A stretch of DNA of 64,000 nucleotides from Bombyx mori (lineage: Eukaryota; Arthropoda; Insecta; Lepidoptera; Bombycidae). The position numbers and the translations under genes were made by a program. The DNA lies in assembly GCF_030269925.1 (NCBI RefSeq), contig NC_085118.1, positions 14,939,001 through 15,003,000 on the forward strand, written 5' to 3'. This document shows positions 22,530 to 32,200 of this stretch, in pieces (within the stretch, counting starts at the first letter, position 1; each line of letters starts with the position of its first letter). Under the pieces are notes generated by a model. The model saw only the letters and a list, made by a program, of their open reading frames with translations, had not been told where the DNA came from and ran no database searches.

Positions 22530-23010
22530 AGAGTCGTCGTGGCCTAAAGGATAAGGCGTCCGGTGCATTCGTATGTAGCGATGCAACGGTGTTCGGCGAG
22601 TAAATTAACCCACAGACACAGACCACTGAGTTTCTCGCCGGATCTTCTCAGTGGGTCGCGTTTCCGATCCGGTGGTACGTTCTGCGAAGCACTGCTCTTG
22701 CTAGGGCCAGTGTTAGCAGCATCGTCAGGTTTGAGTCCCGTGAGCTCACCTACTAGTTAAAGTTACGCTGATACATCTTGTGACTCTGCACGGGTAGGTA
22801 CCATCACCCTACCTATTTCTGCCGTGAAGCAGTAATGGGTTTCGGTTTGAAGGGGCAGCCGTTGTAACTATACTGAAAACTTAAAACTCATATCTCAAGG
22901 TGGGTGGTGGCATTTACGTTGTAGATGTCTATGGGCTCCAGTAACTACTTAACACCAGCTAGGCTGTGAGCTCGTCCACCCTGAGCTGAGCACTAAAATA
23001 AAAAAATACC
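22530..23010 (+). mobile_element. Chimeric SINE: Bm1 head, repeat B core, Bm1 tail
   Basis: The head GTCGTCGTGGCCTAAAGGAT to the GGTGTTCG box-B region (22530-22597) is Bm1. 22598-22770 is repeat B (CTCGCCGGATCTTCTCAGTG …). From about 22778 the Bm1 body resumes (CTTGTGACTCTGCACGGGTA) and runs to a short A-rich tail. About 150 bp of normal Bm1 middle is replaced. It lies between the transposon's left end and its transposase remnant. Confidence 0.85.
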
Positions 23011-23023
23011 AGCGGTACCTTCG

Positions 23024-24172
23024 CATTACTATCGTCAAAATTCGAGCAAAGTTTACCTTTCTGAAGAAATTAGAAATATCTCCAACTTATACAAACTATA
23101 CAAAAAACACAACACAATATTGTAAGCGAGAGAATTTTTCGTAAAATATTCTTAGATAATTTCAACATCGGATTTCATGTACTTAAAAAAGTCAAGTGTC
23201 TAAAGCGTCTTTCTTCACTACGAAAAAAATGAAAAATTTCGAAAAACAAAGAGAAAAGCAATAACATGAAACAGAAAAAGAAGAAAGCTATACCCGTTTT
23301 AGAGCCCACAAAAATATACACCGAGATGATCCGTCATCTCATATGCTAGTTTCGGAAAAGTACTCAACACGCCTTTTGCACAATCTTTGCTTTTGTATTA
23401 TGCTCGTAGTAGGAAACTAGCCGTATATAATTTTTGTGTTTATGAAACGGAACTCGTAATGTTTTTTGTTACTACTGGGATGAGAGTAATGGCAAGCGTG
23501 GCGCAAATGAGATTGCAACTATTTTACATAAATATATTCAGTCCATTGATGCTAGAAGAAACGTTACGCGATTACTTCTCTATTGCGACTGTTGTCCAGG
23601 CCAAAACCGTAACCATACGGTATTAGCAATGTTGCATTCATCATTACAGGAGTGCAAATATATCGACATTATTCATATAAACTTTCTATTGACGAGACAC
23701 ACTTACATGTCGATACCATGCCATTGTAGAGAATCGATCAAAACATACCACTGTTTACGCATCATCACAATGTTTTACAATATTTTCAACAGCTAGGCAA
23801 GATTCATCGCCTTTTCAGGTGGAAAGACTGAGCTATGAAGATTTTTATAAATGGGATAGTATTAGTGATAAGTACTTCAAAGGCAACCAAACCGGGAAAA
23901 TAAGCAAGATCCGTGTTATGACTTTCAAAAAATACAAGCAAAGCGTTAAATACAAAACATCTATGAATGCTTCTGCATCATCTTTTGATGTCGAAGTTCA
24001 GCCTAAAATCAAGTTATCACTGACATCTTGTTATAGGTCTCAGTTACCCATATCAAAAGCCAAATATGATGATTTGCTCAAATTTTGCACTGACAAAGTC
24101 ATTCCTAATTGTCTTAAACAAGAGTTTCTGAGCATTCCACGTGCACGACATTGCACGATTGTGATTGATTAA
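23024..24172 (+). pseudogene. Decayed DDE-type transposase (DUF7869-like)
   Basis: Several fragments lie in order on the plus strand. HYYRQNSSKVYLSEEI starts at 23024. ERIFRKIFLDNFNIGFHVLK starts at 23128 in another frame. A longer piece, 23446 to about 23710, contains YYWDES, GANEIATILHKYIQSI and YCDCCPGQNRN (23581-23613). After a single frameshift near 23700-23716, the frame 23717-24172 is open from HAIVENRS to the stop. The GQNRN block after an acidic residue and the downstream H-x-I-x-E are features I know from insect and Hydra transposase-like proteins carrying a DUF7869-type domain, where the acidic residues are presumed catalytic. The N-terminus, where the SINE now sits, is missing or unrecognisable. 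Stops and shifts make it inactive. It would have cut and pasted the surrounding element. Superfamily assignment is inference. Confidence 0.7.
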
Positions 24173-25108
24173 CAAAAAATAACAAGATCTCATGTCGCAT
24201 ATCTATCGTATGCCTTTGGAGACTGATTATATTAGGTACAATAGTGTTGTTAAGTTTGGTTATGTTCAATAGCAGAATACAATTTATTATTGTTTTTGTT
24301 GTTGATTTACTCTGAAAACTAGAGCTTTTATGAGTTTTAATAATTCTCTATTGTTTTTAAGACTGATGAGGCAATAACTAGATTCTGGTATTATATTGGA
24401 ATACACTACAATGTGTTATGGTTTATTTATTTAATATTGGCAAAATATTGTATAAAATATAATAGTAATAGCGTGATTTTGTTACAAAAAAATATATCCC
24501 TATTGTCTCTTACAATAAATGTTTATTCATAAACGTCTCGCTCTTTTGGATTCGCTCTTTTGCATGATTTACCATAGTAATTTATTACATTTTAGTTCAA
24601 TTCTTTACACTTTCTACATGCATAAAAAAATGGAATAGTATTTAGATACATTTACTCGATTTGTTGTGAACTATGGGATCACTTTAGTCCAATATACCCA
24701 AAACGAAACTGTAAGCTGTGCGAATTTGTCTAACTTTACATGTTACTGAAAATCTTTCAACGATAGCTCATATTGTTTTACATGTTACTCCAAATCTTTC
24801 AATGCTGACTTAGATAATTTTACTTGTGACCAGAAACCTTTTATATAAAATTCAGATAATTTTACCTGTTTATCAAATTATGGACATTATATATAAGCGA
24901 CAATAACTGCTATATACACAAATGATAGGCAATAGCCTTTAAGTATATTCGATGCGCAAAAAAAAACTATTTCTAGGTCTGTTAAGATAATTTCAATCCT
25001 ACAGTTAGATTCGTTAAAATAATTTTTTTTTCAGATATTTCAACTTTAAATTGCTCTACTGTAAAGTTCACGCAATGTCGCTTAGTCATGTTTGCCTTTC
25101 AAGCGTCG

Positions 25109-25167
25109 ACATACACTCAGACATACACCCACACCCACACCCACACCCACACCCACACCCACACCCA

Positions 25168-25246
<79 letters not shown>

Positions 25247-25505
25247 ACACACACACACACACATACACTAATTGTACTTCTAGATTTTGAAATAATATTG
25301 TATTGATTTGATAATTGTATTTAAAATTAATTATTATAATGTGTTTATGAAATATTTAAATTTATATGTTATTGTTCGTTGTGTGTAGGGGCTGGCGTTG
25401 TTATCTGCAACACAGTCTATGACTACAGCAGATAACATCGTTTCAATATTTGTTATTATGATTAAAATTGTATGTTTTTGTAATAAATAAATAAAATAAA
25501 TAAAT
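25109..25505 (+). other. LINE 3'UTR, second part, with CA microsatellite and AATAAA-type tail
   Basis: Resumes with ACATACACTCAG and continues through the microsatellite to GTAATAAATAAATAAAATAA at about 25478-25505, a typical CR1/Jockey-like 3' tail. It is collinear with 21662-21719 once the DNA transposon is removed. Confidence 0.65.
25125..25265. repeat. (CCCACA)n and (CA)n microsatellite
   Basis: About 8 CCCACA-type units followed by roughly 50 CA units with two T interruptions. All ORFs through it are artefacts of the repeat. Confidence 0.98.
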
Positions 25506-25972
25506 GATTGATTAAAAATGATTTCAAACTCGATGAAACGAAAACATAAGTCCATAGAGACACAAACACATAAATGTATAGGATTCAGCCGGCGAGAGAA
25601 CGAGATAGAACACATTAGACGTTCTCGGTCTCCTCTTGACTCTTCGTAGCATCCTCACTATTGTCTTCTAAACATTGTCCATATGTATGCTTATTTATAA
25701 GATTCACTTCTACCGTGTGTGACTTGCACACACACAATTTTTTTTTTATGACCTTTGTTTAACTAGTTAAACAAGTGTCATTGATAACGCGTTTTCGTTA
25801 CGTTACGATTTCTATTCGCCCCTTTTTTGGCCCGAGACCAAAATTAGTCAACCGTTACCGCAATCCACTTTATGGAGTTCCGTGCTACTAATAATATACA
25901 GATCAATTGCGTTTCAATCGCTTTTGAGTGGCAATCACTTGGCAGGAGAAGACCTGGTCGCTCTGTACATAC
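25506..25972. other. Unique DNA flanking the LINE
   Basis: No repeat or gene was recognised. A 5'-truncation-associated target duplication for the LINE could not be assigned with certainty. Confidence 0.35.
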
Positions 25973-26133
25973 GGTAGGTAGCGGTAGGCAGCGGCTTGAA
26001 ACGGTAGGCAGCGGCTTGCAACGGTAGGCAGCGGCTTGGCGCTGCCCCTGGCATTGCTGAAGTCCATGGGCGACGGTAACCACTCACTATCAGGTGGGCC
26101 GTATGCTCGTCTACATACAAGGGCAACAAAAAA
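25973..26133 (+). repeat. LINE 3'-end repeat, family D, with local triplication
   Basis: GGTAGGCAGCGGCTTG occurs three times in tandem at about 25983-26038 before the normal GCCCCTGGCATTGCTGAAGT body and the A-rich tail. Confidence 0.85.
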
Positions 26134-26365
26134 AAAGTTGGTGACGCACTGTGGAGAGTGAGATGATGACTGCCGACGTGATCTGCCGATGTCAAGGAGC
26201 AATCGCAAGACAGGGTCAAGTGGAGACACCTTGTGAGGATCCTATGTACCAGTGGGCTACCCTAGGCCTACAACAACAATAATATACAGAAATTTGACGC
26301 CTGCGGCTCCAACCACACCGCCGACGGCTAACTGCATCAAGCTACAATAGCTTAGTATATGGCTA

Positions 26366-26569
26366 TTATTTTTTGGACCTGTTGGCGAACCTTACGAGGC
26401 CTACGAGATGCACGGGTACAGGTTGACCGAAGATGTTAAAGGGCCATGCACTAAACCACTCCCCTGCCCTCTCACCCGACGCGCCGTCCCCGCCTGACAC
26501 TTTATTCTGCAAGATGGTGGACTCGCAGAAGTCAAACATCGTCTTCCATTTGAAGGCAGCCCTGGCAAA
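26366..26569 (-). pseudogene. Transposase-like C-terminal ORF fragment cut by a SINE
   Basis: On the minus strand the frame from 26569 to the TAA at 26366-26368 is open for about 67 codons and very protein-like. It opens FARAAFKWKTMFDFCEST, then has VSGGDGASGERAGEWFSAWP and ends VGLVRFANRSKK. The VSG…AS…AAE/AGE-like spacing loosely resembles the Tc5-type HTH region of pogo/Tigger transposases, but the match is weak and it could be another gene. Its upstream part is severed by the Bm1 at 26570. GC content is much higher than the surroundings. Confidence 0.35.
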
Positions 26570-26930
26570 ACTTTTTTTTATTTATTGCTTAGTTGAGTGG
26601 ACAAGCTCACAGCCCACCTGGTGTTAAGTGGTTATTGGAGCCCATAGACATCTACGACGTAAATGTGCCACCCACCTTGAGATATCAGTTCTAAGGTCTC
26701 AGCATAGTTAGAACGGCTGCCCCGCCCTTCAATCCGAAACCCATTGCTGCACGGCAGAAATAGGCAGGGTGGTGGTACCTACCCGCGCGGACTCACAAAA
26801 GGTCCTACCACCAGTAATTACGCAACTTATAATTTTGCGGGTTTGATTTTTATTACACGATGTTATTCCTTCACCGTGGAAGTCAATCGTGAACATTTGA
26901 ACGCTTGTATGCTTAAACGAACACGCTCTA
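26570..26930 (-). mobile_element. Bm1-type SINE, missing only the tRNA-like head
   Basis: It includes the tail, the body, and the middle block ATTACGCAACTTATAATTTT … CCGTGGAAGTCAATCGTG. It is inserted at the end of the protein-like frame at 26569. Confidence 0.93.
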
Positions 26931-27137
26931 CGATTCTCACACATCCAAACCTTTAAACCACTCCACGCAATCAGCGGTTTCATAAAATTGACAAATTATA
27001 TCATAGCCGGCACGCGGTGCCAATTTAATCAGATTTAAAACCAGGGTAATTAACAGATAATAGTCGAGCTTGGTCCGTTGTATGCCGCTAATAATACGAA
27101 TGTTATTTATTGTGTCCGTATATATTTTCGTTATTAT

Positions 27138-27562
27138 TGTTACGTGCTGGGGTTCGGGATAAATAAAATTTCACCAAAGTACAACTTAAAAACTGTATTC
27201 AACAATTAAAACACTTAAACACGTCACAAACACTTCAAAACACTCAACAAGCACTTTAAAACACTCAACAAACACTTTAAAACTTTCAATTCGCTTGTTC
27301 CGCTTCGCTTCAGGTGATCCGTTCGCTGTTTCGCTTCGAGTAGTTCCGATTACTGACTGACTGCGTGCCATCCCTACAACGCTTTTATGGTCGAGACGAA
27401 ATCCCTAAAATCGACGAGAATATTCCACACATCTCTAGTAGTAGTTTCCGCTATCTGTCAATAGATGGCGTTGTACTTTTCGAGCGTACTAGGTGCTTCT
27501 AGATCCTTCGATATTCGTTCGACTATTCGGTGATCGATGGCGTTACTCTTACCGGCGTAACA
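27138..27562 (-). mobile_element. Solo LTR of an LTR retrotransposon
   Basis: The 425-bp unit begins TGTTACG and ends CGTAACA, a perfect 7-bp inverted pair with TG…CA termini. Read on the minus strand it has a TATA-like ACCATAAAAGC (near 27390) followed by an initiator-like CAGTCAGTCAGT (near 27350), then a transcribed segment with internal repeats and a TTTATTTATCCC stretch near the 3' end. No primer-binding site or polyprotein flanks it, so it is a solo LTR left by recombination. Flanks TTAT and CTAT may be an imperfect 4-bp target duplication. Gypsy or BEL/Pao cannot be told apart from the LTR alone. Confidence 0.75.
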
Positions 27563-28065
27563 CTATGTTTATTACACACTCATCGGTCATAGGTACTCAG
27601 CACACACCCTCTTACGAATCTCTTAATAATTTAACCTACTTCTAAAAATACATATATTAAACTAGGTTGTACCGAATTTTCAAAGTTCGTACAAGCCCGA
27701 AATTTATTATTCCTTCATCTGGAATTCACAATAAAACTCTTCGATAAAAAATTCAAGAAGATAACACAAAAACACGTGTGTCCCGTAAGACGGGAAGGAT
27801 TTTTCCTCAAAGTCCCGAAAATTTTCATATATTTGACACGCACGCCTCAAGTCGCGGACTGAATGAGAATTAGCTGGAAATTTCGCATGGAAAACGCTGA
27901 AGGGTTTACGTAGTCAACCTGCATTATGTCTGAATTTGACAGGGTACAGAACATCGGATTTCATTACAATATTCACAAGTTAACGCCGAATTTCAGACGG
28001 GTAAGCATGTGGCTTTTGAAATTCGCAAATCATAAGAATATATAAATTTATCACTCGCCTGTTTT
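27563..28065. other. Unique DNA, moderately CG-containing
   Basis: No repeat match. CGTAAGACGGGAAGG at about 27785 and the 27840-27990 segment stand out in composition. No splice-supported exon was found. Confidence 0.35.
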
Positions 28066-28256
28066 TGCCTACTACTGTTATGCTGGTAGCCTCGAGAGAC
28101 TATATCAGCTTCACCAAGCGTGTAGGTAAACTCCCGAAGGTCAACTTGGCCAATTTGCCTACACTAGCCCTAATAAGGGCAGTGATTCTCTCAATTTACC
28201 ACCGGATCAGAATCGCGACCCATTGAGAAGATCCGGCGAGAAACTCAGTGGTCTAT
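28066..28256 (-). repeat. LINE 3'-end repeat, family B
   Basis: An inverted copy ending GAGAAGATCCGGCGAGAAAC, with CTCGAGAGACTATATCAGCT near its tail side. Confidence 0.8.
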
Positions 28257-28715
28257 ATTTTTGTCGCAAAGCAATAAAGACTTTTAACTTGAAGAATGAG
28301 ACAGCCGATCGTTGTTTCATTAAGCTATCGCTGCCGAAATATAGTTGTGCAGGATCAAGATAGCCTTTTTTTTTTTCATTACACTTTCACCTCATGTATT
28401 AGGGTGTTAATGCTGAAGTTAAACAAATAATTTCACTCGATTCAGACCTGATGAAACATTACTACAAATGAAAAACTCTAAAAGTGCATTAAATCAAATA
28501 ACATGAAAGTTTTCTCATCTGAAACTCGGATAGTGTTATTCATTGGACGATAATCGACTATAACTCACATCGTTGCACTTCGCTTTGTGCAACGCTGTTG
28601 CGAATCGGGGCTGGCCAACATTTTAAAACGCGGTATACTTTGCAGCATATAGTTATCTATATCCCATTGTTATTACTAAATTAATCTAATAACTAAATTC
28701 TCACTTCTATTATTA
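28257..28715. other. Unique AT-rich DNA
   Basis: A short inverted pair around TTGCACTTCGCTTTGTGCAA (about 28574-28593) could form a hairpin. Nothing else was seen. Confidence 0.35.
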
Positions 28716-29035
28716 TTATTTTTTATTGCTTAGATGTGTGAACGAGCTCACAGCCCACCTGGTTTTACTGGAGCCCATAGACATCTACAACGTAAATGCC
28801 GCTACCCACTTTGAGATATAAGTTCTAAGGTCTCAGTATACTCGTAGTTACAACGGCTGCCCCACCCTTCAAACCGAAACGCATTACTGCTACACGGCAG
28901 AAATAGGCGGGGTGGTGGTACCTAACCGTGCGGACGGTAATTACGCAAATTATGATTTTTCGAGTTTGGTTTTTAATACTAGATGCTATTCCTTAACCGT
29001 GGAAGTCAATCGCAACAATTTCTTAAGAACGTTTT
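28716..29035 (-). mobile_element. Bm1-type SINE, headless
   Basis: Body plus the middle block (GTGGAAGTCAATCGCAAC). A small deletion removes GTGTTAAGTGGTTA near the tail. Confidence 0.93.
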
Positions 29036-29509
29036 TCATTAGAAAAATTGATACCCGCCAAATTTTTCTAGTTTAATGTCGAATATATTACATTAAAATT
29101 AGGTCTTATCTATAAAGGTGTAATGAAGAAATATTTACTCATACATGACCTTGTTTGAATTATAAAAACTATAATAAAAAATTTGATTTTATTTCTGGGT
29201 TAATCTTACTTTGGCCAACCACAAAATAGTTTCTGGGCGCATACTTGAAATATACAAAATTCTAGGATAACTTACATACAGCGCGTTCAATAAAAACAAT
29301 CTAACAACCACAAATAGTTTTAAATTTTAATTACATTCCAAATACTGGTCGGTTTCGTAAAAACATTTTCAATTTTATTGAGCTTCAAATATTTCAGCGC
29401 CGTTGGAATAACTAAAATATTTAATTGAAAATTTTTAAAAACTAGGATCGTGTTAGCTATTTTAGTTTTGAATACAGACAGCTAAGACAATCTGAAACTG
29501 AAAATTTTA
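29036..29509. other. AT-rich unique DNA
   Basis: No feature was recognised. Confidence 0.4.
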
Positions 29510-29953
29510 CTTTTTTTTTTTATTGCTTAGCTGGATGGACGAGCTCACAGCCCACCTGGTGTTAAGTGGTTACTGGAGCCCATAGACATCTACTACGTAA
29601 ATGCGCCACCCACCTCGAGATATAAGTTCTAAGATCTCAGTATAGTTACAACGGCTACCCCATCCTTCGAACCGAAACGCATTACTGCTTCACGGCGGAA
29701 ATAGGCGGGGTGGTGGTACCTACCCGTGCGGACTCCCAAGAGTTCCTACCACCAGTGATTACGCAAATTATAATTTTGCGGGTTTGATTTTTATTACACG
29801 ATGTTATTCCTTCACCGTAGAAGTCAATCGTGAACATTTATTGAGTACGTATTTCATTAGAAAAATTGGTACCCGCCTGCGGGATTCGAACACCGGTACA
29901 TCGCTACATACGAATGCACCGGACGTCTTATCCTTTAGGCCACAACGACTTCA
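29510..29953 (-). mobile_element. Essentially full-length Bm1-type SINE
   Basis: It contains every block, including the tRNA-like head (minus strand: GTGGCCTAAAGGATAAGACG with the A box, then GGTGTTCGAATCCCGCAGG with the B box). It is about 440 bp, the usual family length. It is the best reference copy in the window. Confidence 0.95.
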
Positions 29954-30290
29954 AACGACTTAATTTCGATACTCTAAAAATAGTGCACAAAAAATAAAAA
30001 CATATACCTACATGAAGCGTTGACAATCCCTACAGCAGTCGGGTAATGTAGTGATCAATTTTAAAATTCAGATTTATATCCACACGAGCGGTTAGATTTA
30101 TGCTGATGGGGTGTGGAGTTTTATGGCATAAGTCGGGGCATTTTCGTCATATAATGGAAGGCTGAATCACTTTAATGCGTTAATCGTTGGCTACGAAGAT
30201 AATCTTGAATTATGTGTGAGAATTTTGGAGGAGCATCTAGAATATTCTCTCTGAGCTTTTCATTGTAAAGATAATTGAAATTTATCGTAT
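29954..30290. other. Unique DNA
   Basis: No recognised feature. Confidence 0.4.
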
Positions 30291-30592
30291 ACTAGCTGAC
30301 CCGGCAGACTTCGTAGAGCCTCAATCGATAAATAAAAGACCTAAGCTTTTGTATAAAATAAACTTAAAACAAACAAAAGGGATCCGTCCGACGGGGGACA
30401 CATCAAAGGAAAAACAAAATTATTATTTTTATTTGATTCCCAGTATTTTCATATTTATTTACCGTTTAAACCTTCTCTGGACTTCTACAAATAATTCAAG
30501 GCCAAAATTTGCCAAATCGGTCCAGCCGTTCTCGAGTTTTAGCGAGACTAACGAACAGGAATTCATTTTTATATATACCTATATATAGATTG
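30291..30592 (+). repeat. RTE-like LINE 3'-end repeat, family A
   Basis: ACTAGCTGACCCGGCAGACT at the start, GTCCAGCCGTTCTCGAG near the end, and an ATATATAGAT tail. The inverted counterpart lies at 44755-45048. Confidence 0.8.
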
Positions 30593-30594
30593 AG

Positions 30595-30824
30595 TAGGTA
30601 TGATGATCTCTTGAAAGAGAGTACGAATCTGCTGCATAGGGGCTGCACAGGACTGGTCATTACAGCGAACCTAGGGGACAGGTATATCCAGTCAGTGGGA
30701 GTCTGTGGAGTTGCTATGATGATGGTGCGAACACAAATTATACCAGTACTTAAAAATAATACTGTGAAACTAAAGCTTAATACAGAATTCAAACGAATTC
30801 TTAAATTTAGATTGGCTCATTTCC
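30595..30824 (+). CDS. Candidate internal exon, unidentified
   Basis: Directly after the RTE tail the frame is open and protein-like: RYDDLLKESTNLLHRGC, then GLVITANLGDRYIQSVGVCG, and after a short gap NNTVKLKLNTEFKRILKF to CATTTCC|GTAAGTATG at 30825, an excellent donor. AG dinucleotides at 30593-30597 could serve as an acceptor, but the polypyrimidine tract is poor because the RTE insertion abuts it. The peptide has a mildly hydrophobic middle and a basic end. I do not recognise a family. It may be a host exon damaged on its 5' side or part of an unknown element. Confidence 0.3.
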
Positions 30825-30878
30825 GTAAGTATGTTTACCTAATATTACTTTTCGATTCAGTATCTTATACGTTTTAAC

Positions 30879-31121
30879 TGATGGTAGGACCTCTTGTGAG
30901 TCCGCGCGAGTAGGCTCCACCACCCTGCCTATTTCTGCCGTGAAGCAGTAATGCGTTTCGGCTTGAAGGGTGGGGCAGCCGTTGTAACTATACTCGAGAC
31001 CTTAGAACTTATATCTCAAGGTGGTGGCGCATTTACGTTGTAGATGTCTATGGGCTCCAGTAACCACCTAACACCAGGTGGGCTGTGAGATCGTTTATCC
31101 ATGTTAGCAATTAAAAAAAAA
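30879..31121 (+). mobile_element. Bm1-type SINE, 5'-truncated
   Basis: From TGATGGTAGGACCTCTTGTG to TTAGCAATTAAAAAAAAAAG. Confidence 0.93.
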
Positions 31122-31692
31122 AGTTCGACTCGATGTTCTTTATTAGTTGAGTTATAGTTCTCTTTTTTACCTTTGACCAAACTCCAGATGGATTCAGTTT
31201 TTGCCGCATAGAATATGGATATTTGAAATTTTTTCTCTTGTGAAGTCTTCTTTGCATCCAAATTATTTTGGACGAACAAAACAATGGCATTCTCCTAAGG
31301 TTCGTTCCATGTTAGAATCGCCGAAGCATAGTTCTATTGTTTACGAAGAACGCATATAAACTGGTTGTGTATTTAGGCCATCACCGCTCATTCCGGTCAC
31401 GTTCCATCATTTGTTCCGATCTGTTGCTTTGGAAAGAGCACCTGACTCCAAAATACGACATCCTTATCGCTCTTATTGTGACACCAACATGTGTGAGAAG
31501 TATAGATGTATGGCCATTAGTTTCGTTGAGGAATTTGTTTTTATATTGAATTTCCGTAGTAATAATGTTTGGTATGAATCCTCCGGGATGTCCTTTTGTG
31601 TGCGGTTTAGGGCTTTCTGCGAAATATATATCAAAGTGGAGATTTACTGATATCAACGAAGCGACGAAACCAATTGGATTTCGATGATACAC
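31122..31692 (-). other. Protein-like minus-strand region, unassigned
   Basis: The minus frame ending at 31381 runs about 103 codons from 31692, including SPKPHTKGHPGGFIPNIITT. A second frame at 31122-31279 also looks coding-like. No start, splice signal or domain supports a gene, and plus-strand frames overlap. It may be an eroded transposon. Confidence 0.2.
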
Positions 31693-31762
31693 GTCTCAAA
31701 ATAACGAAAAATAATGTGTAAACTTGAGAATTGTTTTGGTGAGTTTCCACAAAATTATCAAA

Positions 31763-32200
31763 ACTAGTGGTCCCACGGTAGACGAAATTCGACTGTAAGT
31801 AATTGAAATTATAAACTTGCACACTATTATGATTCTGTTATCAAAGACTGTTATACTTCTATTATCACAGATTTCACTAAGACTACAGTATAGACAAATG
31901 TGAATAAAGACAAACAATATTTACTTAATCTATCCTCAATTTGACCACAGACGATAATTAATAAGAAATGTTTGACAATAAACAAATAGTATGCATGAGT
32001 GTGTGTGTCAAATACATAGTAGTGTGTGTAATGTTTTTTTAATCATTTAATGTAGTTAAGCATAATTTAAAAAAAGATCAACATTCTGCACTCCTTCTCT
32101 ATATTCTCTTTATGTGATGGAAATTTTATACTCCTCCGTCCGCGCAATTTTCATGAAAAGAGGTCCAAAGTTTTTGTTTCACATATTAATAATATAGATA
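31763..32200 (+). repeat. Dispersed repeat C, near-complete copy
   Basis: From ACTAGTGGTCCCACGGTAG to CACATATTAATAATATAGAT, without a SINE interruption. It is a good reference for the family (about 435 bp). Confidence 0.8.

Larger units (their letters stand above)
21720..25108. mobile_element. DNA transposon with 34-bp TIRs and 4-bp ACAT duplication
   Basis: The left end (from 21720, CGACGCTTGAAAGGCAA…) is repeated inverted at the right end, to 25108. Over about 34 bp (…TGACTAAGCGACA) the two arms differ at only about 2 positions. ACAT flanks both ends (21716-21719 and 25109-25112), giving a 4-bp target duplication. Subterminal copies of ATAATTTTACTTGT-like words lie at about 22142, 22219, 24805 and 24856. 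The element is 3389 bp, including a SINE at 22530-23010, and holds a decayed transposase (23024-24172). A 4-bp duplication plus this transposase type is compatible with the Sola superfamily, but I cannot confirm that. It sits in the 3'UTR of the LINE that starts at about 20080. Confidence 0.82.

Noticed and set aside
22530..22600. A tRNA gene at the Bm1 head
   Set aside because: It is the tRNA-like 5' part of Bm1, also present at 29.9 and 49.3 kb, followed by SINE sequence.
25051..25306. Overlapping ORFs encoding PH, TH and CV repeats on both strands
   Set aside because: They are translations of the CA microsatellite. No start context or flanking coding sequence.
25844..26229. Three overlapping minus-strand ORFs with RCLP-type repeats
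   Set aside because: They translate the triplicated family D edge. No gene evidence.
27186..27371. A 61-codon ORF with KVFVECF repeats
   Set aside because: It lies in the transcribed part of the solo LTR and reflects its degenerate direct repeats.
30496..30792. 98-codon minus ORF
   Set aside because: It is antisense to the RTE 3' end and the exon-like frame.
32140..32200. A separate element at the end of the 31.8 kb repeat
   Set aside because: It is the normal end of repeat C, found in the same order at 16.3, 47.8 and 60.7 kb.
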